A stretch of 64,000 nucleotides of DNA. Source: Hyphomicrobium_A sp963745205 (GTDB lineage: Bacteria > Pseudomonadota > Alphaproteobacteria > Rhizobiales > Hyphomicrobiaceae). The position numbers and the translations under genes were made by a program. Under the pieces are notes generated by a model. It saw only the letters and a program-made list of their open reading frames with translations. It was not told the DNA's origin and ran no database searches. Below are positions 50,746-59,956 of the stretch, piece after piece (position 1 is the first letter of the stretch; the number at the start of each line of letters is the position of its first letter). The stretch is from NCBI GenBank assembly GCA_963745205.1, contig CAVUWX010000004.1, forward strand, positions 62,001 through 126,000, given 5' to 3'.

Positions 50746-52099
50746 CTAGTCGGCGTCCTGCGGCGCCTCGAGCGCGCGGAAGTGGCCGCGCTTCTGCAGC
50801 CACAGGAGCAGCGCCAGCGCGGGCAGCGCCGTCAACACGCACGCCACGAAGAACGCCGGCCAGCCGAGCGCCTTCGCCGCAAAGCCCGTGCCCGACGCAA
50901 ACAGCGTGCGCCCGGTGGAGGCAAGCGCGGTCAACAGCGCGTACTGCGTCGCGGTGTGCAGCGGATTGCGGCACAGCGCCGACAGATACCCGACAAAGAT
51001 CACCGTGCCGATGGCAGTGGTGAAGTTCTCGATCATGATCGCAACGGCGAGCGCGGACATGCTCGGCTCCTGCCAGCCGAGCCAGACGAAGGCGAGGATG
51101 GAGACCGCCTGCAGGATCGCGCCGATCCACAGCGCGGTCGCCAGCGGCAGCGACGCGCGCAACGGCGCCGCCGGCAAATCCGCCGATCAGCAAGGCGGTA
51201 AGACCCACGCCCTTCACGATCGTTGCGTATTGCAGCTTGCTGTAGCCGAGCGACAGCACGAAGGGCGCCGTCATGGCGCCGGCCAGCGCGTCGCACAGCT
51301 TGAACAGCACCACGAACGCGAGGATGGCGATGGCGGCATCGCGGGTGAGAAACTCGGCGAAGGAATCCCTTGCCGTCTCATACAACCGCAGCAGCGCGCC
51401 GTGGCCCGCAGTCGGATCGTGCTCCGCCGCGCTCTGCGGCTCGCGCGCGAGCAGCGTCGTGACAAGCCCGACCAGTACCAGCGCCGCCGCAACTGCGTAG
51501 GCAATCGGCCAGATGGTCTCCTTGCTTAGCCCCTGTAGCTCGAGCCATCCAGCAAGGCTGATCGCGCCGAGGCCCGAAGCAAGCATTCCCACGCGATAGG
51601 CGGCGACGTAGCTCGCCACCCCGGCCGCCTGCTCGTCGGTCGGCAGGCTCTGCACGCGGAAGGCATCGACGACGATGTCCTGCGTCGCCGAGGCGAAGGC
51701 GACGAGCAGCGCCGCCACGCCCACCATCAAAGGGGATGCCAGCGGGTCGCGGGTGCCGAGAAAGAGGATCGTCGGAATCAGCAGCAGCTGTGTGGCGGCG
51801 AGCCAGCTGCGGCGGCGTCCGAGCCGCCACAAGAACGGCACCTGCCAGGCGTCGACAACCGGTGCCCAGATGAATTTGAGCGTATAGGGCAGCCCGGCGA
51901 GCGACAGCAGGCCGATGGTGCCGAGGTCGACCCCGCGGTCCGCCATCCACATGCGCAGCGTGTCGCCTGAGAGCGCCAGCGGCAGCCCCGAGGAAAACCC
52001 GAGCAGCGCGACGATCAGCACGCCCGGCTGCAGATAGACGAGCAGGCCCTCCAGGAAGGAGGCGCGCTGGCGTTCTTCGGTTTCGTCGGGCGCACTCAT
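50746..52099 (-). pseudogene. ampG: AmpG-like MFS muropeptide permease, frameshifted
   Basis: A transporter of the AmpG type importing anhydromuropeptides for cell-wall recycling. The N-terminal two thirds (GFSSGLPLALSGDTLRMWM, LPYTLKFIWAPVVDAW, ATQDIVVDAFRVQSL) reads in one frame to about 51160. The last third (LPLATALWIGAILQAVSILAFVWLGW..., IMIENFTTAIGTVIFVGYLSALC) is in another, ending at 50746. The shift is within GCGCGCGTCGC at about 51150-51165 and one base restores it. It is either a sequence error or recent inactivation. Confidence 0.85.
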
Positions 52100-52210
52100 G
52101 TGGAGAGTTCCGGGCTCGGGTGGGAATGGCGATGCGGGCTTGCTACTAAGGCGCGGGCCATCTGTCGATGGACAGAGTGACGAGAGTGCGGCGGGCGAGG
52201 GAGAGGCGGC

Positions 52211-53698
52211 ATGGGGCGCTACGTCTTGGCGATCGATCAGGGCACGACCTCCTCGCGCGCCCTGCTGTTTGCCGAGGATTTCCGCTTAGCCGCGCTCGCG
52301 CAGGAGGAGTTCCCGCAGCATTACCCCGCCTCAGGGTGGGTCGAGCACGATCCCGAGGACATCTGGCGCACGACGCTCGCAACCGCGCGCGCCGCGCTCG
52401 CGAAAGCGGGCGCCATCGCGTCAGACGTGGTTGCCATCGGCATCTCCAACCAGCGCGAGACGAGCGTCCTGTGGGAGCGGGCGACGGGCAGGGCCATTCA
52501 CAACGCCATCGTGTGGCAGGACCGGCGCACCGCAGACGCGTGCCACGCGCTCGCCACGGCGGGTGCCGAGGAGACCGTCATCGCCAAGACCGGCCTGCGG
52601 GTCGATCCCTATTTCTCGGCCACAAAGATCGCCTGGATCCTCGATCACGTCGAAGGCGCGCGCGCGCGCGCCGAACGCGGCGAGCTCGCCTTCGGCACTA
52701 TCGACTCGTTCCTGCTGTGGCGGCTGACGGGCGGGCGCGTGCACTTGACCGACGCAACGAACGCTTCGCGCACCTGTCTGCTCGACATCCACACGGGCAA
52801 ATGGGATGAGACGCTGCTCAGGCTCTTCGGCGTCCCGCGGCCGCTGCTGCCTGAGGTGCGCGACAACGCGGCGGACTTCGGCGTGACCGAGCCCGACCTG
52901 TTCGGCGCTGCCATTCCTATCCGCGGCATGGCCGGCGACCAGCAGGCGGCGACCGTCGGTCAGGCGTGCTTCAAGCCGGGCATGATCAAGTCGACGTACG
53001 GAACGGGGTGCTTTGCCGTCCGCAACACGGGGGCGAAGGCGATCGCTTCGCGCCACCGGCTGCTTTCGACCATCGCCTATCAGCTCGAGGGCAACCGCAC
53101 CTACGCGCTCGAGGGCTCGATCTTCATCGCCGGCGCGGCGGTGCAGTGGCTGCGCGACGTGCTGCGCGTCATCCCAGATGCGGGCGCCGCAGGCCGCATG
53201 GCGCAGGAGGCGGACCCGGGTCAGAGCGTGGTGCTCGTTCCAGCCTTCGTCGGGCTCGGTGCGCCCTACTGGGATTCCGACTGCCGCGGCGCGCTGTTCG
53301 GCCTCACACGCAACTCCGGCCCCAACGAGCTCGCGCGCGCCGCGCTCGACGCGGTGTGCTTCCAGACCAGCGATCTGCTCGAGGCCATGCGCGGCGATTG
53401 GCCAGACGAGGCGGGCACCATCGTGCGCGTCGACGGCGGCATGGCGGCGTCCGACTGGACCATGCAGCGGCTCGCCGACATCCTCGATGCGCCTGTGGAC
53501 CGGCCGACGGTCCTGGAGACGACGGCCCTGGGTGCGGCCTATCTCGCCGGACTGCAAGCGGGCTTCTATCCGGAGCCGGCACAATTCGCCGAGCGCTGGG
53601 CACTCGATCGCCGCTTTACGCCGCGGCTTGGGGGAGCTGAGCGCGAGCGCCTGCTCGCGTCCTGGCACGACGCCGTGCGCCGCACGCTCTCGCGCTGA
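52211..53698 (+). CDS. glpK: Glycerol kinase
   Basis: Phosphorylates glycerol to glycerol-3-phosphate. The 495-aa FGGY-family kinase begins YVLAIDQGTTSSRALLF and carries NQRETSVLWERATG, the catalytic Asp region HLTDATNASRT and GLGAPYWDSDCRGALFGLTR; the C-terminal ATP site is VDGGMAASDWTMQ. Full length. No glpD or glpF is adjacent, so it is a lone gene. It converges on the cyclase gene with a 3-bp gap. Confidence 0.95.
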   Translation: MGRYVLAIDQGTTSSRALLFAEDFRLAALAQEEFPQHYPASGWVEHDPEDIWRTTLATARAALAKAGAIASDVVAIGISNQRETSVLWERATGRAIHNAIVWQDRRTADACHALATAGAEETVIAKTGLRVDPYFSATKIAWILDHVEGARARAERGELAFGTIDSFLLWRLTGGRVHLTDATNASRTCLLDIHTGKWDETLLRLFGVPRPLLPEVRDNAADFGVTEPDLFGAAIPIRGMAGDQQAATVGQACFKPGMIKSTYGTGCFAVRNTGAKAIASRHRLLSTIAYQLEGNRTYALEGSIFIAGAAVQWLRDVLRVIPDAGAAGRMAQEADPGQSVVLVPAFVGLGAPYWDSDCRGALFGLTRNSGPNELARAALDAVCFQTSDLLEAMRGDWPDEAGTIVRVDGGMAASDWTMQRLADILDAPVDRPTVLETTALGAAYLAGLQAGFYPEPAQFAERWALDRRFTPRLGGAERERLLASWHDAVRRTLSR

Positions 53699-53701
53699 GC
53701 G

Positions 53702-54481
53702 TCAGCGGATGACGGCGACGACGCGGGCGGGCGCGGCGGAAGCGCCGACGATCTTCAAGGGAAACACCATCACCTCGAAGCCCGATGCGGGGAGTGCGCT
53801 CAAGTTCGTCAATTGCTCCATGTGCCAGTAGGGGCGCTTTTGCCCGACGCGGTGAGCCTCCCAGAACAGATTATCGTCGCCCGTCGCTTTCGCCTTGGCG
53901 ATCTGCGCCTGGAACGGCAGGTCCCAGCCCCACTGGTCGATGCCCATGACGGTCGGGCCCTGGTCGATCAGCCACTCGGTCGCCGCCGCGCTCATGCCGG
54001 TGCCTGTGGTCCAGAATGCTTTGGTGCCCATGAGCCGGTCGCGCCCCGTTCGGATCAGCACGATCGTGCGCTCGGTGAGCGTCGCTCCCGTCTTGGCGAG
54101 CGCCGCCTTGAGATCGGCGACCGTGATGGGGTCATTGTCGGCCTTGTGCGTCAGGTCGAGCACGACGCCGGGACCGATGCACTTCTCCAGTGGGATCGCC
54201 TCGATCGTCTGCGCGCGCTCGCCCCCCGACAGCGGCCCGTAGTGCCACGGCGCATCGATGTGCGTCGTCGAGTGCACGCCCATTTTGGTGATGGTGTCGT
54301 CGGCCCAGCCGGAGAAGTCCTTCGGGAACAGCCGCCGCGGCAGGCCGAGCAGCCACACGAGCAGCTTGGCGGCGCCGCGCCGCTTGTGCCGGACGCGCAC
54401 CTGCATGAAGCGGGGGTCGCCGCGGTTGAATTGGATCGGCTTCGACAGGTCGATGACGTTCACGGGGGCCTGCTCCTTCAC
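53702..54481 (-). CDS. Cyclase-family protein, kynurenine-formamidase-like
   Basis: A 259-aa metal-dependent hydrolase of the cyclase family. The signature HSTTHIDAPWHYG near residue 70 supplies metal-binding residues, followed by the core with VVLDLTHKAD. Relatives hydrolyse N-formylkynurenine or other amides and lactones. Its start overlaps the FAH-family stop (ATGA at 54478-54481), so the pair likely act in one catabolic route, perhaps for an aromatic or acylpyruvate intermediate. Confidence 0.85.
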   Translation of the reverse strand: MKEQAPVNVIDLSKPIQFNRGDPRFMQVRVRHKRRGAAKLLVWLLGLPRRLFPKDFSGWADDTITKMGVHSTTHIDAPWHYGPLSGGERAQTIEAIPLEKCIGPGVVLDLTHKADNDPITVADLKAALAKTGATLTERTIVLIRTGRDRLMGTKAFWTTGTGMSAAATEWLIDQGPTVMGIDQWGWDLPFQAQIAKAKATGDDNLFWEAHRVGQKRPYWHMEQLTNLSALPASGFEVMVFPLKIVGASAAPARVVAVIR

Positions 54482-55452
54482 ACGACCGGGTTCGCGAGCG
54501 TTCCGATGCCCTCGATGCCGATCTCGATGCGGTCGCCGGGTGTGAGCTCGTGACCGGTCTCGATGCCGCTGCCGCCGGGAAGGGTCCCGGTGCCGAACAG
54601 TTCACCAGGATATAGTTGCTCAGCTCGCGAGGCGTGCGCCAGCACCTCGCGGAGCGACCACCTCGCGCCCGCCGTCGACGGCTCGGCGAGGAGCGTTCCA
54701 TTGAGGCGCACGAAGCCTTGCAGCGCGCGCCAGCGCGGGAGAACCTCGTCCGCGGTCACGATCACGTTCGACATCGCGCTGCGGAAGTGCTTCGACTTCT
54801 GCGGCCCGAAGCCCGAGGCCATCTCGCCGAGCTGCACGTCGCGCGCACTAAAATCGTTGAGCACCACGAACCCGCCGATCGCAGCCTCCGCCGTTTCCGG
54901 GGCGGCATCGCACAGGGGGTGCGCGAGCACGAAGCCGAGCTCGAGCTCGTAGTCGATCGCACGCACGTAGGAGGGTACGGCCACCGCCTCGCCGTCCGTC
55001 GCGAAGGTGAGGTGGTTGCCCATGTAGTAGATGGGCTGGCGGTACCAGAGCGCGTGCGGCTTCAGCTTCGGGAACGTCGCTCCGGTGAGCGCCTCGTAGG
55101 CGCGCACGAGCTGAAAAGCGGCCGGCATCTGCGTACGCACGAAGCCGCGTGCCGCGGCGATGGCGTGGCTCTCGTAGAGCATGAAATCGCGAAACGAGCG
55201 CGGCTCGAAGGGAATGACGACATTGGCTTCCGCCGTCGCCCCCGGGTCCATATTTTTCGCCGTTTCCATTATCGCAGCGCGCAATTCGGCCGGCGCGCCG
55301 AGCAGATCGACGATCTGGGTGGCGAGCGTTCGCCCCTGTTCCGGAGCGTGTTGCCCTAGCGCGGCCAAGCACTTGGCGACGTCGACCCACCCTTGCGGCG
55401 CGAGTAGTTCTACGTGCAAGTCGTCGCCGGCCTTGACGCGCCGCAGCTTCAT
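54478..55452 (-). CDS. Fumarylacetoacetate hydrolase family protein
   Basis: A 324-aa FAH-superfamily member, probably hydrolysing or isomerising an acylpyruvate or diketo acid with a divalent metal. The domain core is visible: the FRDFMLYESHAIAA region, DYELELGFV (metal-binding Glu residues), LNDFSARDVQ and the C-terminal FGTGTLPGGSGIE. An N-terminal portion of about 85 residues precedes it. It is translationally coupled to the cyclase gene. Confidence 0.88.
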   Translation of the reverse strand: MKLRRVKAGDDLHVELLAPQGWVDVAKCLAALGQHAPEQGRTLATQIVDLLGAPAELRAAIMETAKNMDPGATAEANVVIPFEPRSFRDFMLYESHAIAAARGFVRTQMPAAFQLVRAYEALTGATFPKLKPHALWYRQPIYYMGNHLTFATDGEAVAVPSYVRAIDYELELGFVLAHPLCDAAPETAEAAIGGFVVLNDFSARDVQLGEMASGFGPQKSKHFRSAMSNVIVTADEVLPRWRALQGFVRLNGTLLAEPSTAGARWSLREVLAHASRAEQLYPGELFGTGTLPGGSGIETGHELTPGDRIEIGIEGIGTLANPVV

Positions 55453-55575
55453 TGCCGCCCTCGCCGCTCGCTCGCATTGTAGGGCTTGATTTCAGACATT
55501 AGGAACTTGCGCCGGGATAGGACACTCTAAACCTCTGGTGCTCGGCGCCCATAATCCATAACAGGAGAAAACTCC

Positions 55576-55929
55576 ATGCGAATGATCGGGAAGACGACAA
55601 CCGCGGCTGTCGCGGTGGCTTTTGCCATCGCGCTCGCCGCTTGCTCCAACAGCACCCCCAGCCAGTACGCCGGCACGTGGAAGACCAAGGATACCGGCGG
55701 TGGGGACTTTGAGATCACGCTCGCTGCGGACGGCAAAGCCACCGGTAATCGCCCTGGCGAAGCCCTCACCGGCACCTGGAAAGACGACGGCGGCGCCGCC
55801 GTGATCAAGTGGGACTCCGGCTGGACCACGAAGATCGCCAAGGAGGGTGACGCCTACAAGAAGACCGGCTACGAGAAGGACGCGAGCGCCGCGCCGAGCA
55901 GCACCTCGGACGCCGTGAAAGTGAAGTAA
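55576..55929 (+). CDS. Lipoprotein, twin 117-aa envelope protein 1
   Basis: Unrecognised 117-aa protein. The signal ends in a lipobox LAAC near residue 22. The mature part repeats a beta-rich motif (AGTWKTKDTGGGDFEITLAADG, TGTWKDDGGAAVIKWDSGWTTKIAKEGDAYKKTGY). It is strongly similar to the next gene, which has the same length and architecture but no lipobox. It ends with its own terminator. Confidence 0.82.
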   Translation: MRMIGKTTTAAVAVAFAIALAACSNSTPSQYAGTWKTKDTGGGDFEITLAADGKATGNRPGEALTGTWKDDGGAAVIKWDSGWTTKIAKEGDAYKKTGYEKDASAAPSSTSDAVKVK

Positions 55930-55961
55930 GCGCTCTGCCTCTGCACCGAGACGTGAAGACC

Positions 55962-55990
55962 GGGGCGCCGTATAGCGGCGCCCTTTGTCT
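55962..55990 (+). terminator. Rho-independent terminator
   Basis: GGGCGCCG-TATAG-CGGCGCCC is an 8-bp stem followed by TTTGTCTTG, 33 bp after the stop of the lipoprotein gene. Confidence 0.85.
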
Positions 55991-56117
55991 TGTCAAACGC
56001 CGAAACGGATGCTGGAAATCACGCTGGCGCATTCGCAAATCATCATTGTGGCTCGTCACCGGCCTCGCCGAAGCAACGATGCTTCGGCGGTTTGCAACAG
56101 GACAAGAGGCAAAGACC

Positions 56118-56471
56118 ATGCAAGCAGTGAGAAGATTCAGGATGAGCGCGCTGGCCGCCGCCGCGGCGCTGGCGCTCACCGCCGGCACAAGTTTCGCAGC
56201 CAGCGAGTTCGTCGGCGTATGGAAGGTGAAGGACAGCGACGGCAAGGCGTTTCAAATCACCTTGTCGGAGGACGGCAGCGCAGGTGCCGACCGTGCCGGC
56301 AAGCCGATGAAAGGCAAATGGTCCGAGGACGGCGGTGCCGCGGTGGTGACGTGGGACACCGGCTGGATCACGAAGATCGCCAAGGAAGGCAGCGGCTACA
56401 AGAAGACGGCCTTTAAGAAGGGCGCCGAGCCTCTGCCGAAGAATTCGTCCGACGCCGAGAAGGTGAAGTAG
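56118..56471 (+). CDS. Periplasmic protein, twin 117-aa envelope protein 2
   Basis: Paralogue of the preceding lipoprotein, also 117 aa. The signal peptide (SALAAAAALALTAGTSFAA) ends in a type I site rather than a lipobox, so it should be soluble in the periplasm. It shares VGVWKVKDSDGKAFQITLSEDG, KGKWSEDGGAAVVTWDTGWITKIAKEGSGYKKTAF and the C-terminal SSDAEKVK. A terminator with the same stem follows. The ATG at 56118 is chosen; an upstream start at 55953 would run through the first terminator. Confidence 0.82.
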   Translation: MQAVRRFRMSALAAAAALALTAGTSFAASEFVGVWKVKDSDGKAFQITLSEDGSAGADRAGKPMKGKWSEDGGAAVVTWDTGWITKIAKEGSGYKKTAFKKGAEPLPKNSSDAEKVK

Positions 56472-56481
56472 GCTTGTGCGC

Positions 56482-56508
56482 GGGGCGCCCTCTACGCGGC
56501 GCCCTTGT
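56482..56508 (+). terminator. Rho-independent terminator-like hairpin
   Basis: GGGCGCC-CTCTACGC-GGCGCCC is a 7-bp stem followed by TTGTCC, 11 bp after the stop of the second twin gene. It is almost the same stem as at 55962. Confidence 0.7.
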
Positions 56509-56569
56509 CCTCATCCGCCGGTTGTCCCGCTGTGTCGGGCAGGGGAATTGAGCAAGGGGAGTTGAGCAA

Positions 56570-56851
56570 ATGGCTATCTCGCTGTCGCAGATCATCGTCT
56601 GGCTCATTATCGGCCTCATCGGCGGAACGCTCGCCGGCGTTGTCGTGCGCTGGCAGCGCGAAGGATTCGGCTGGTGGACCAATCTCGGCATCGGCCTCGT
56701 CGGCGCCGTCGTCGGCGGGGTGCTGTTCCGCCTGTTCGGGATCCTGCCCGGCCTCGAGAGCATCGCCATCTCGCTTCGCGACGTCATCTCGGCCTTCACC
56801 GGGTCGATCTTGTTCCTACTCGGCCAGTGGCTGTGGCAGCGCCGCGGCTGA
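56570..56851 (+). CDS. GlsB/YeaQ/YmgE-family membrane protein
   Basis: A 93-aa inner-membrane protein of the transglycosylase-associated (GlsB) family. Three hydrophobic segments are visible: IIVWLIIGLIGGTLAGVVV, LGIGLVGAVVGGVLFRLFGI and ISAFTGSILFLLGQWLWQ. The Gly-rich pattern fits the family. Relatives are linked to general stress, but no precise function is proven. It lies 61 bp downstream of the second twin terminator. Confidence 0.85.
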   Translation: MAISLSQIIVWLIIGLIGGTLAGVVVRWQREGFGWWTNLGIGLVGAVVGGVLFRLFGILPGLESIAISLRDVISAFTGSILFLLGQWLWQRRG

Positions 56852-56927
56852 GGCTGGAACCAAAAGGCCGTTGGCAGGCTTCACGATCGGCCGCTAGTCT
56901 TTGTCCTCGGCCCAAAGGGAGCCGCCC

Positions 56928-57330
56928 ATGGTGCGCGTCGTTGGTATCGATCACATTTCGCTGCGCGTCGGCGACTTTGCGAAGTCGAAGGCCTTCTACG
57001 GCAAGTTGATGCCGTTTCTCGGCTTCAAGGTGCTCGACGAGTACCCCGACGCCATCGGCTGGACCAACGGCAAGACGCGCCTGTGGATCGGGGCGGCCGA
57101 CGCCGACGGGAAGAAGCACAAGCACCGCATCGGCAACATCGGCTTCCACCACTATGCGTTCGAGCTCGAGAGCCGCAAGGACGTCGACGAGCTGCAGGCG
57201 TTCGTCAAAAAGCTCGGCGCACGCATCGTCGATCCCGCGGACGAGTATTACGACGACTACTACGCGGTGTTCTTTCTCGATCCCAGCTGTCGGGATGCCG
57301 CTCCGCCAAACGTCCTGGGGCCTGAGCCCA
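56928..57330 (+). CDS. Glyoxalase/VOC-family protein, 3' end unclear
   Basis: A glyoxalase-superfamily protein beginning MVRVVGIDHISLRVGDFAKSKAFYGKLMPFLGF and running to YYAVFFLDP. It has the family metal ligand His8 and the conserved NIGFHHYAFELESRKDVDELQ. After FLDP the expected DPDG-type end with a Glu ligand is missing and the frame runs on through the next gene, so the listed end is approximate: an indel near 57285 or a deletion at the junction is likely. AAAGGGAG gives a good ribosome binding site for the ATG at 56928. Confidence 0.6.
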
Positions 57331-57348
57331 CTCGCAAGGAGACCGCTG

Positions 57349-57836
57349 ATGAAGACCATCATGCCCTGCCTGTGGTTCGCGAAGGAAGCCGAGGAGGCCG
57401 CGAACTACTACTGCTCGATCTTCAAGAACGCGAAGCTCGGAGCCATCACCCGCTACGGCAACGAAGGCCAGGAGATCCACGGGGGGAAGCCGGGAAGCCT
57501 GCTGACCGTCGAGTTCTCGCTCGACGGTCACAAGTTCCTCGCGCTCAACGGTGGCCCCGTGTTCAAGTTCAACGAGGCGATCTCGTTCCAAGTGCTGTGC
57601 GAGACGCAGGAGGAGGTCGACCACTACTGGGAGAAGCTCTCCGCCGGGGGCGATCCGAAGGCGCAGCAGTGCGGATGGCTCAAGGACAAGTTCGGGGTCT
57701 CCTGGCAGATCGTGCCAGTGGTGCTGCCGGCCCTGCTCGCAACGAGGACGCGGCGAAGGCCGACCGGGTCATGAAGGCGGTGCTCGCAATGAAGAAGCTC
57801 GACATCGCGGCATTGCAGCGCGCGCAATCCGGCTGA
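57349..57836 (+). pseudogene. PhnB-like VOC protein (3-demethylubiquinone-9 methyltransferase-like domain), frameshifted near the end
   Basis: A VOC-fold protein of the PhnB type beginning MKTIMPCLWFAKEAEEAANYYCSIF with an ideal AAGGAG ribosome binding site. It runs to SWQIVPVVLPALLA, where one base seems missing at about 57740. Corrected, the sequence continues NEDAAKADRVMKAVLAMKKLDIAALQRA to the stop at 57836, which is the normal family C-terminus. Uncorrected, it ends early at 57774. The function of this family is uncertain. Confidence 0.8.
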
Positions 57837-57978
57837 AGCACTATTTTTGTGCAATAGCTAACGTCAATAAACCACGCCGGCCAGAAACCGCGCCGGCCGA
57901 TGATGCTTAACGTGCGCTTAAGACCTGGTTGCGCAACCTGCCGGCGACTATTGCCTTTGGAAGTTGGGAGCTGACGTC

Positions 57979-58146
57979 ATGAGGGCGATCTTCGCGGGCT
58001 TCGCGAGGGACGAAAATGGCGTGACGTCGATCGAATATGCGCTGATCGCCGGCATCGTCGCGCTCGGCATAATCGCCAGCGTGTCGGCATTGCCGACCAC
58101 GCTCAACGGGTTTTTCGGCAACGCGACGACGGGCCTGTCGCGCTAA
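57979..58146 (+). CDS. Flp-type IVb prepilin, 55 aa
   Basis: A small pilin of the Flp family. The prepilin peptidase site is ENG|VTSIEYALIAGIVALGI with the invariant Glu at +5 and a single hydrophobic helix behind it. The GGGAG ribosome binding site fits ATG 57979, so the TTG frame start at 57964 is rejected. No tad/cpa secretion genes are in this window, so the pilin is an orphan or is served by machinery elsewhere. Confidence 0.88.
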   Translation: MRAIFAGFARDENGVTSIEYALIAGIVALGIIASVSALPTTLNGFFGNATTGLSR

Positions 58147-58242
58147 GCCTTTCAGCGCCGTTGGCGACGCCCTTCTTGAAATCGTCACGGTTGGATGTCA
58201 CTAAGCCCACACGACAAATCGTCCAACAACAGGATTTCATGA

Positions 58243-58809
58243 ATGCGGCCAGCAAAGACGGCCACGGTCCACGTTTGCGCCCTTCGGCATCTCCCCGACA
58301 TGATAGAGCAAACCGATGCGCGCCATCTCGTGAGCGCCATCGACGGCTATTTTCAGCCCACCACACCTCCGAACGTCAAGGCTGATCGCCACCTACGGCT
58401 GCAGATGCACGACATCGTCGAGGCCCGGCCCGACGCAACGCTGCCGGCGCGACACCATGTTCGCCAACTTGTCGAGTTCGTCCGTGGCTGGGACCGCCGC
58501 GAGCCGATGCTCATCCACTGCTTTGCCGGCTTGAGCCGCTCCACCGCTGCGGCCTTCATCACGCTGTGTGCGATCAATCCGGACACACCCGAGGACGTGA
58601 TCGCACGTGCGCTGCGGCGCTGCTCCGACACGGCGGTGCCAAACAAGCTGTTCGTAGCGCTCGCGGATGCGGAACTCGGCCGTGAGGGGCGCATGAGCGG
58701 CGCGCTCGCCACCATGGGGCCAAACAGGTTTGCAGCAGAGTGCGTGCCGTTCGGCGTCGACGCCTTGCACGGACCGCACGATCTCAATGGCGCGCATCGG
58801 GCCGCGTGA
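58243..58809 (+). CDS. Tyrosine-phosphatase-like protein
   Basis: A 188-aa protein with the protein-tyrosine-phosphatase loop IHCFAGLSRSTAAAF (Cys93, Arg99), of the dual-specificity type. No signal peptide is apparent, so it is probably cytosolic. It lies 96 bp downstream of the Flp pilin gene in the same direction. Its stop overlaps a GTG that may start the next gene. Confidence 0.8.
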   Translation: MRPAKTATVHVCALRHLPDMIEQTDARHLVSAIDGYFQPTTPPNVKADRHLRLQMHDIVEARPDATLPARHHVRQLVEFVRGWDRREPMLIHCFAGLSRSTAAAFITLCAINPDTPEDVIARALRRCSDTAVPNKLFVALADAELGREGRMSGALATMGPNRFAAECVPFGVDALHGPHDLNGAHRAA

Positions 58810-59177
58810 GGGCGCCTCGGCTGTACGCAGACCGCTTTAAGCTCTATCCTGCGGACTATTCGTTCCTTGGAGCGAGTCCGCGCTTGAGCTCAGGATCAGG
58901 ATACAGCCGCTCGCCGGCACTCTTTGTGATCGCGGCGTTCGCGATGCTGCTCATCGCAACGCCCCGCGCGTCGGCCGAGATACCCGACGACGAGCCGACA
59001 ATCGAGGCCCTCTTAGAGGGCGGATGGCAGATAGCGGGCTACACTGGCGCCGTCGACAACTGGTCGACCTTCATCCTGTTCCGGCACGCCGATGAGCCCT
59101 ATCTGGTCCAGTGCCGGGCAGGCTACGACGCCACGCGCGAGCCCCATATCAAGCCGCACTGCTACAAGTTGCGCTAG
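58806..59177 (+). CDS. Exported hypothetical protein
   Basis: About 123 aa if started at GTG 58806, which overlaps the phosphatase stop (GTGA). A signal-like hydrophobic segment (ALFVIAAFAMLLIATPRASA) is followed by a mature part of about 65 residues with two Cys (VQCRAGYD, PHCYKLR). The start is uncertain: an ATG at 58740 or a GTG near 58927 are alternatives. Unrecognised. Confidence 0.65.
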   Translation: MRAPRLYADRFKLYPADYSFLGASPRLSSGSGYSRSPALFVIAAFAMLLIATPRASAEIPDDEPTIEALLEGGWQIAGYTGAVDNWSTFILFRHADEPYLVQCRAGYDATREPHIKPHCYKLR

Positions 59178-59198
59178 GCGGAGGCCGATCGATGGCTC

Positions 59199-59705
59199 TC
59201 AATAGGGCGCCCGGTCAGGGGGCGGCGGCGGCCCGTCGGGAGGTGGTGGCCCTATGTCTCGCAAGTAGGGGCACAACCGCTTCTGGCCGGAGTAGGTCGT
59301 GTAGTAGCCCGTGCGCCATTCGAAGGTGCGGAAGTTCTGCAGGCAGATCTCGCGCGGATCGCCGTGAAAGTCCGCGGGATAGTAGTAAGGTCCGTCGTAG
59401 GGGCCCTCGTCGTAATAGTGTCCCGGATGCGGGCGATACGCCTGATCGGCGATGATGGCGCCGGCGATGATGGCAGCGCCGAAGCCGATGAAGGGCCAGG
59501 GAGAGCCCCAGCCGCCGTGGCCGCGATAGCCCCAGCCCCCACGGCCCCAGCCGCCGCGGTAGCCCCAGCCACCCCGGCCGTGCCACTGCACTTGCGTCAT
59601 GCCCGATACGTGCGGCTGCGAACCAATGATGATGGGGCTCGCCTGCACGGGCGCGACCGCCAGAGCCGCCGCAAGTCCGGCGCTCAAAAATTTCGCTAGG
59701 GACAT
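59199..59705 (-). CDS. BA14K-like exported protein
   Basis: A 168-aa exported protein. The signal peptide (LAKFLSAGLAAALAVAPVQA) leads into a Gly/Trp/Tyr-rich repeat (GRGGWGYRGGWGRGGWGYRG), a hydrophobic segment (FIGFGAAIIAGAIIADQA) and the BA14K-like C-terminal domain with ICLQNFRTFEWRTGYYTTYSGQKRLCPY. BA14K proteins are immunogenic lectin-like surface or membrane proteins in Brucella. The ATG at 59705 is preferred because AAGGAG lies 6 nt upstream. Confidence 0.88.
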   Translation of the reverse strand: MSLAKFLSAGLAAALAVAPVQASPIIIGSQPHVSGMTQVQWHGRGGWGYRGGWGRGGWGYRGHGGWGSPWPFIGFGAAIIAGAIIADQAYRPHPGHYYDEGPYDGPYYYPADFHGDPREICLQNFRTFEWRTGYYTTYSGQKRLCPYLRDIGPPPPDGPPPPPDRAPY

Positions 59706-59956
59706 CATGCGCTCCTTATGCCCGCTCCTCGCGCTTGTCGCCGGCGCGAGCTGCACGGCTCGAAACGAATCTGAATTTAGCGAGAGGACTCCAGCATTTT
59801 GTCGGCAAATGGGCGGCCTGTAGCGGGCGGCCGGCGGCCGCGCGCATTGGCTCAGCGAAGGGTGCAGCAGTGCCAAACCGGATGCACGGCCGCAGTGTGC
59901 CCGCGGAACCTTAGGCTGCTATCGCAACGGCGGCGGCCCTGATACGTTTCGGCGCC

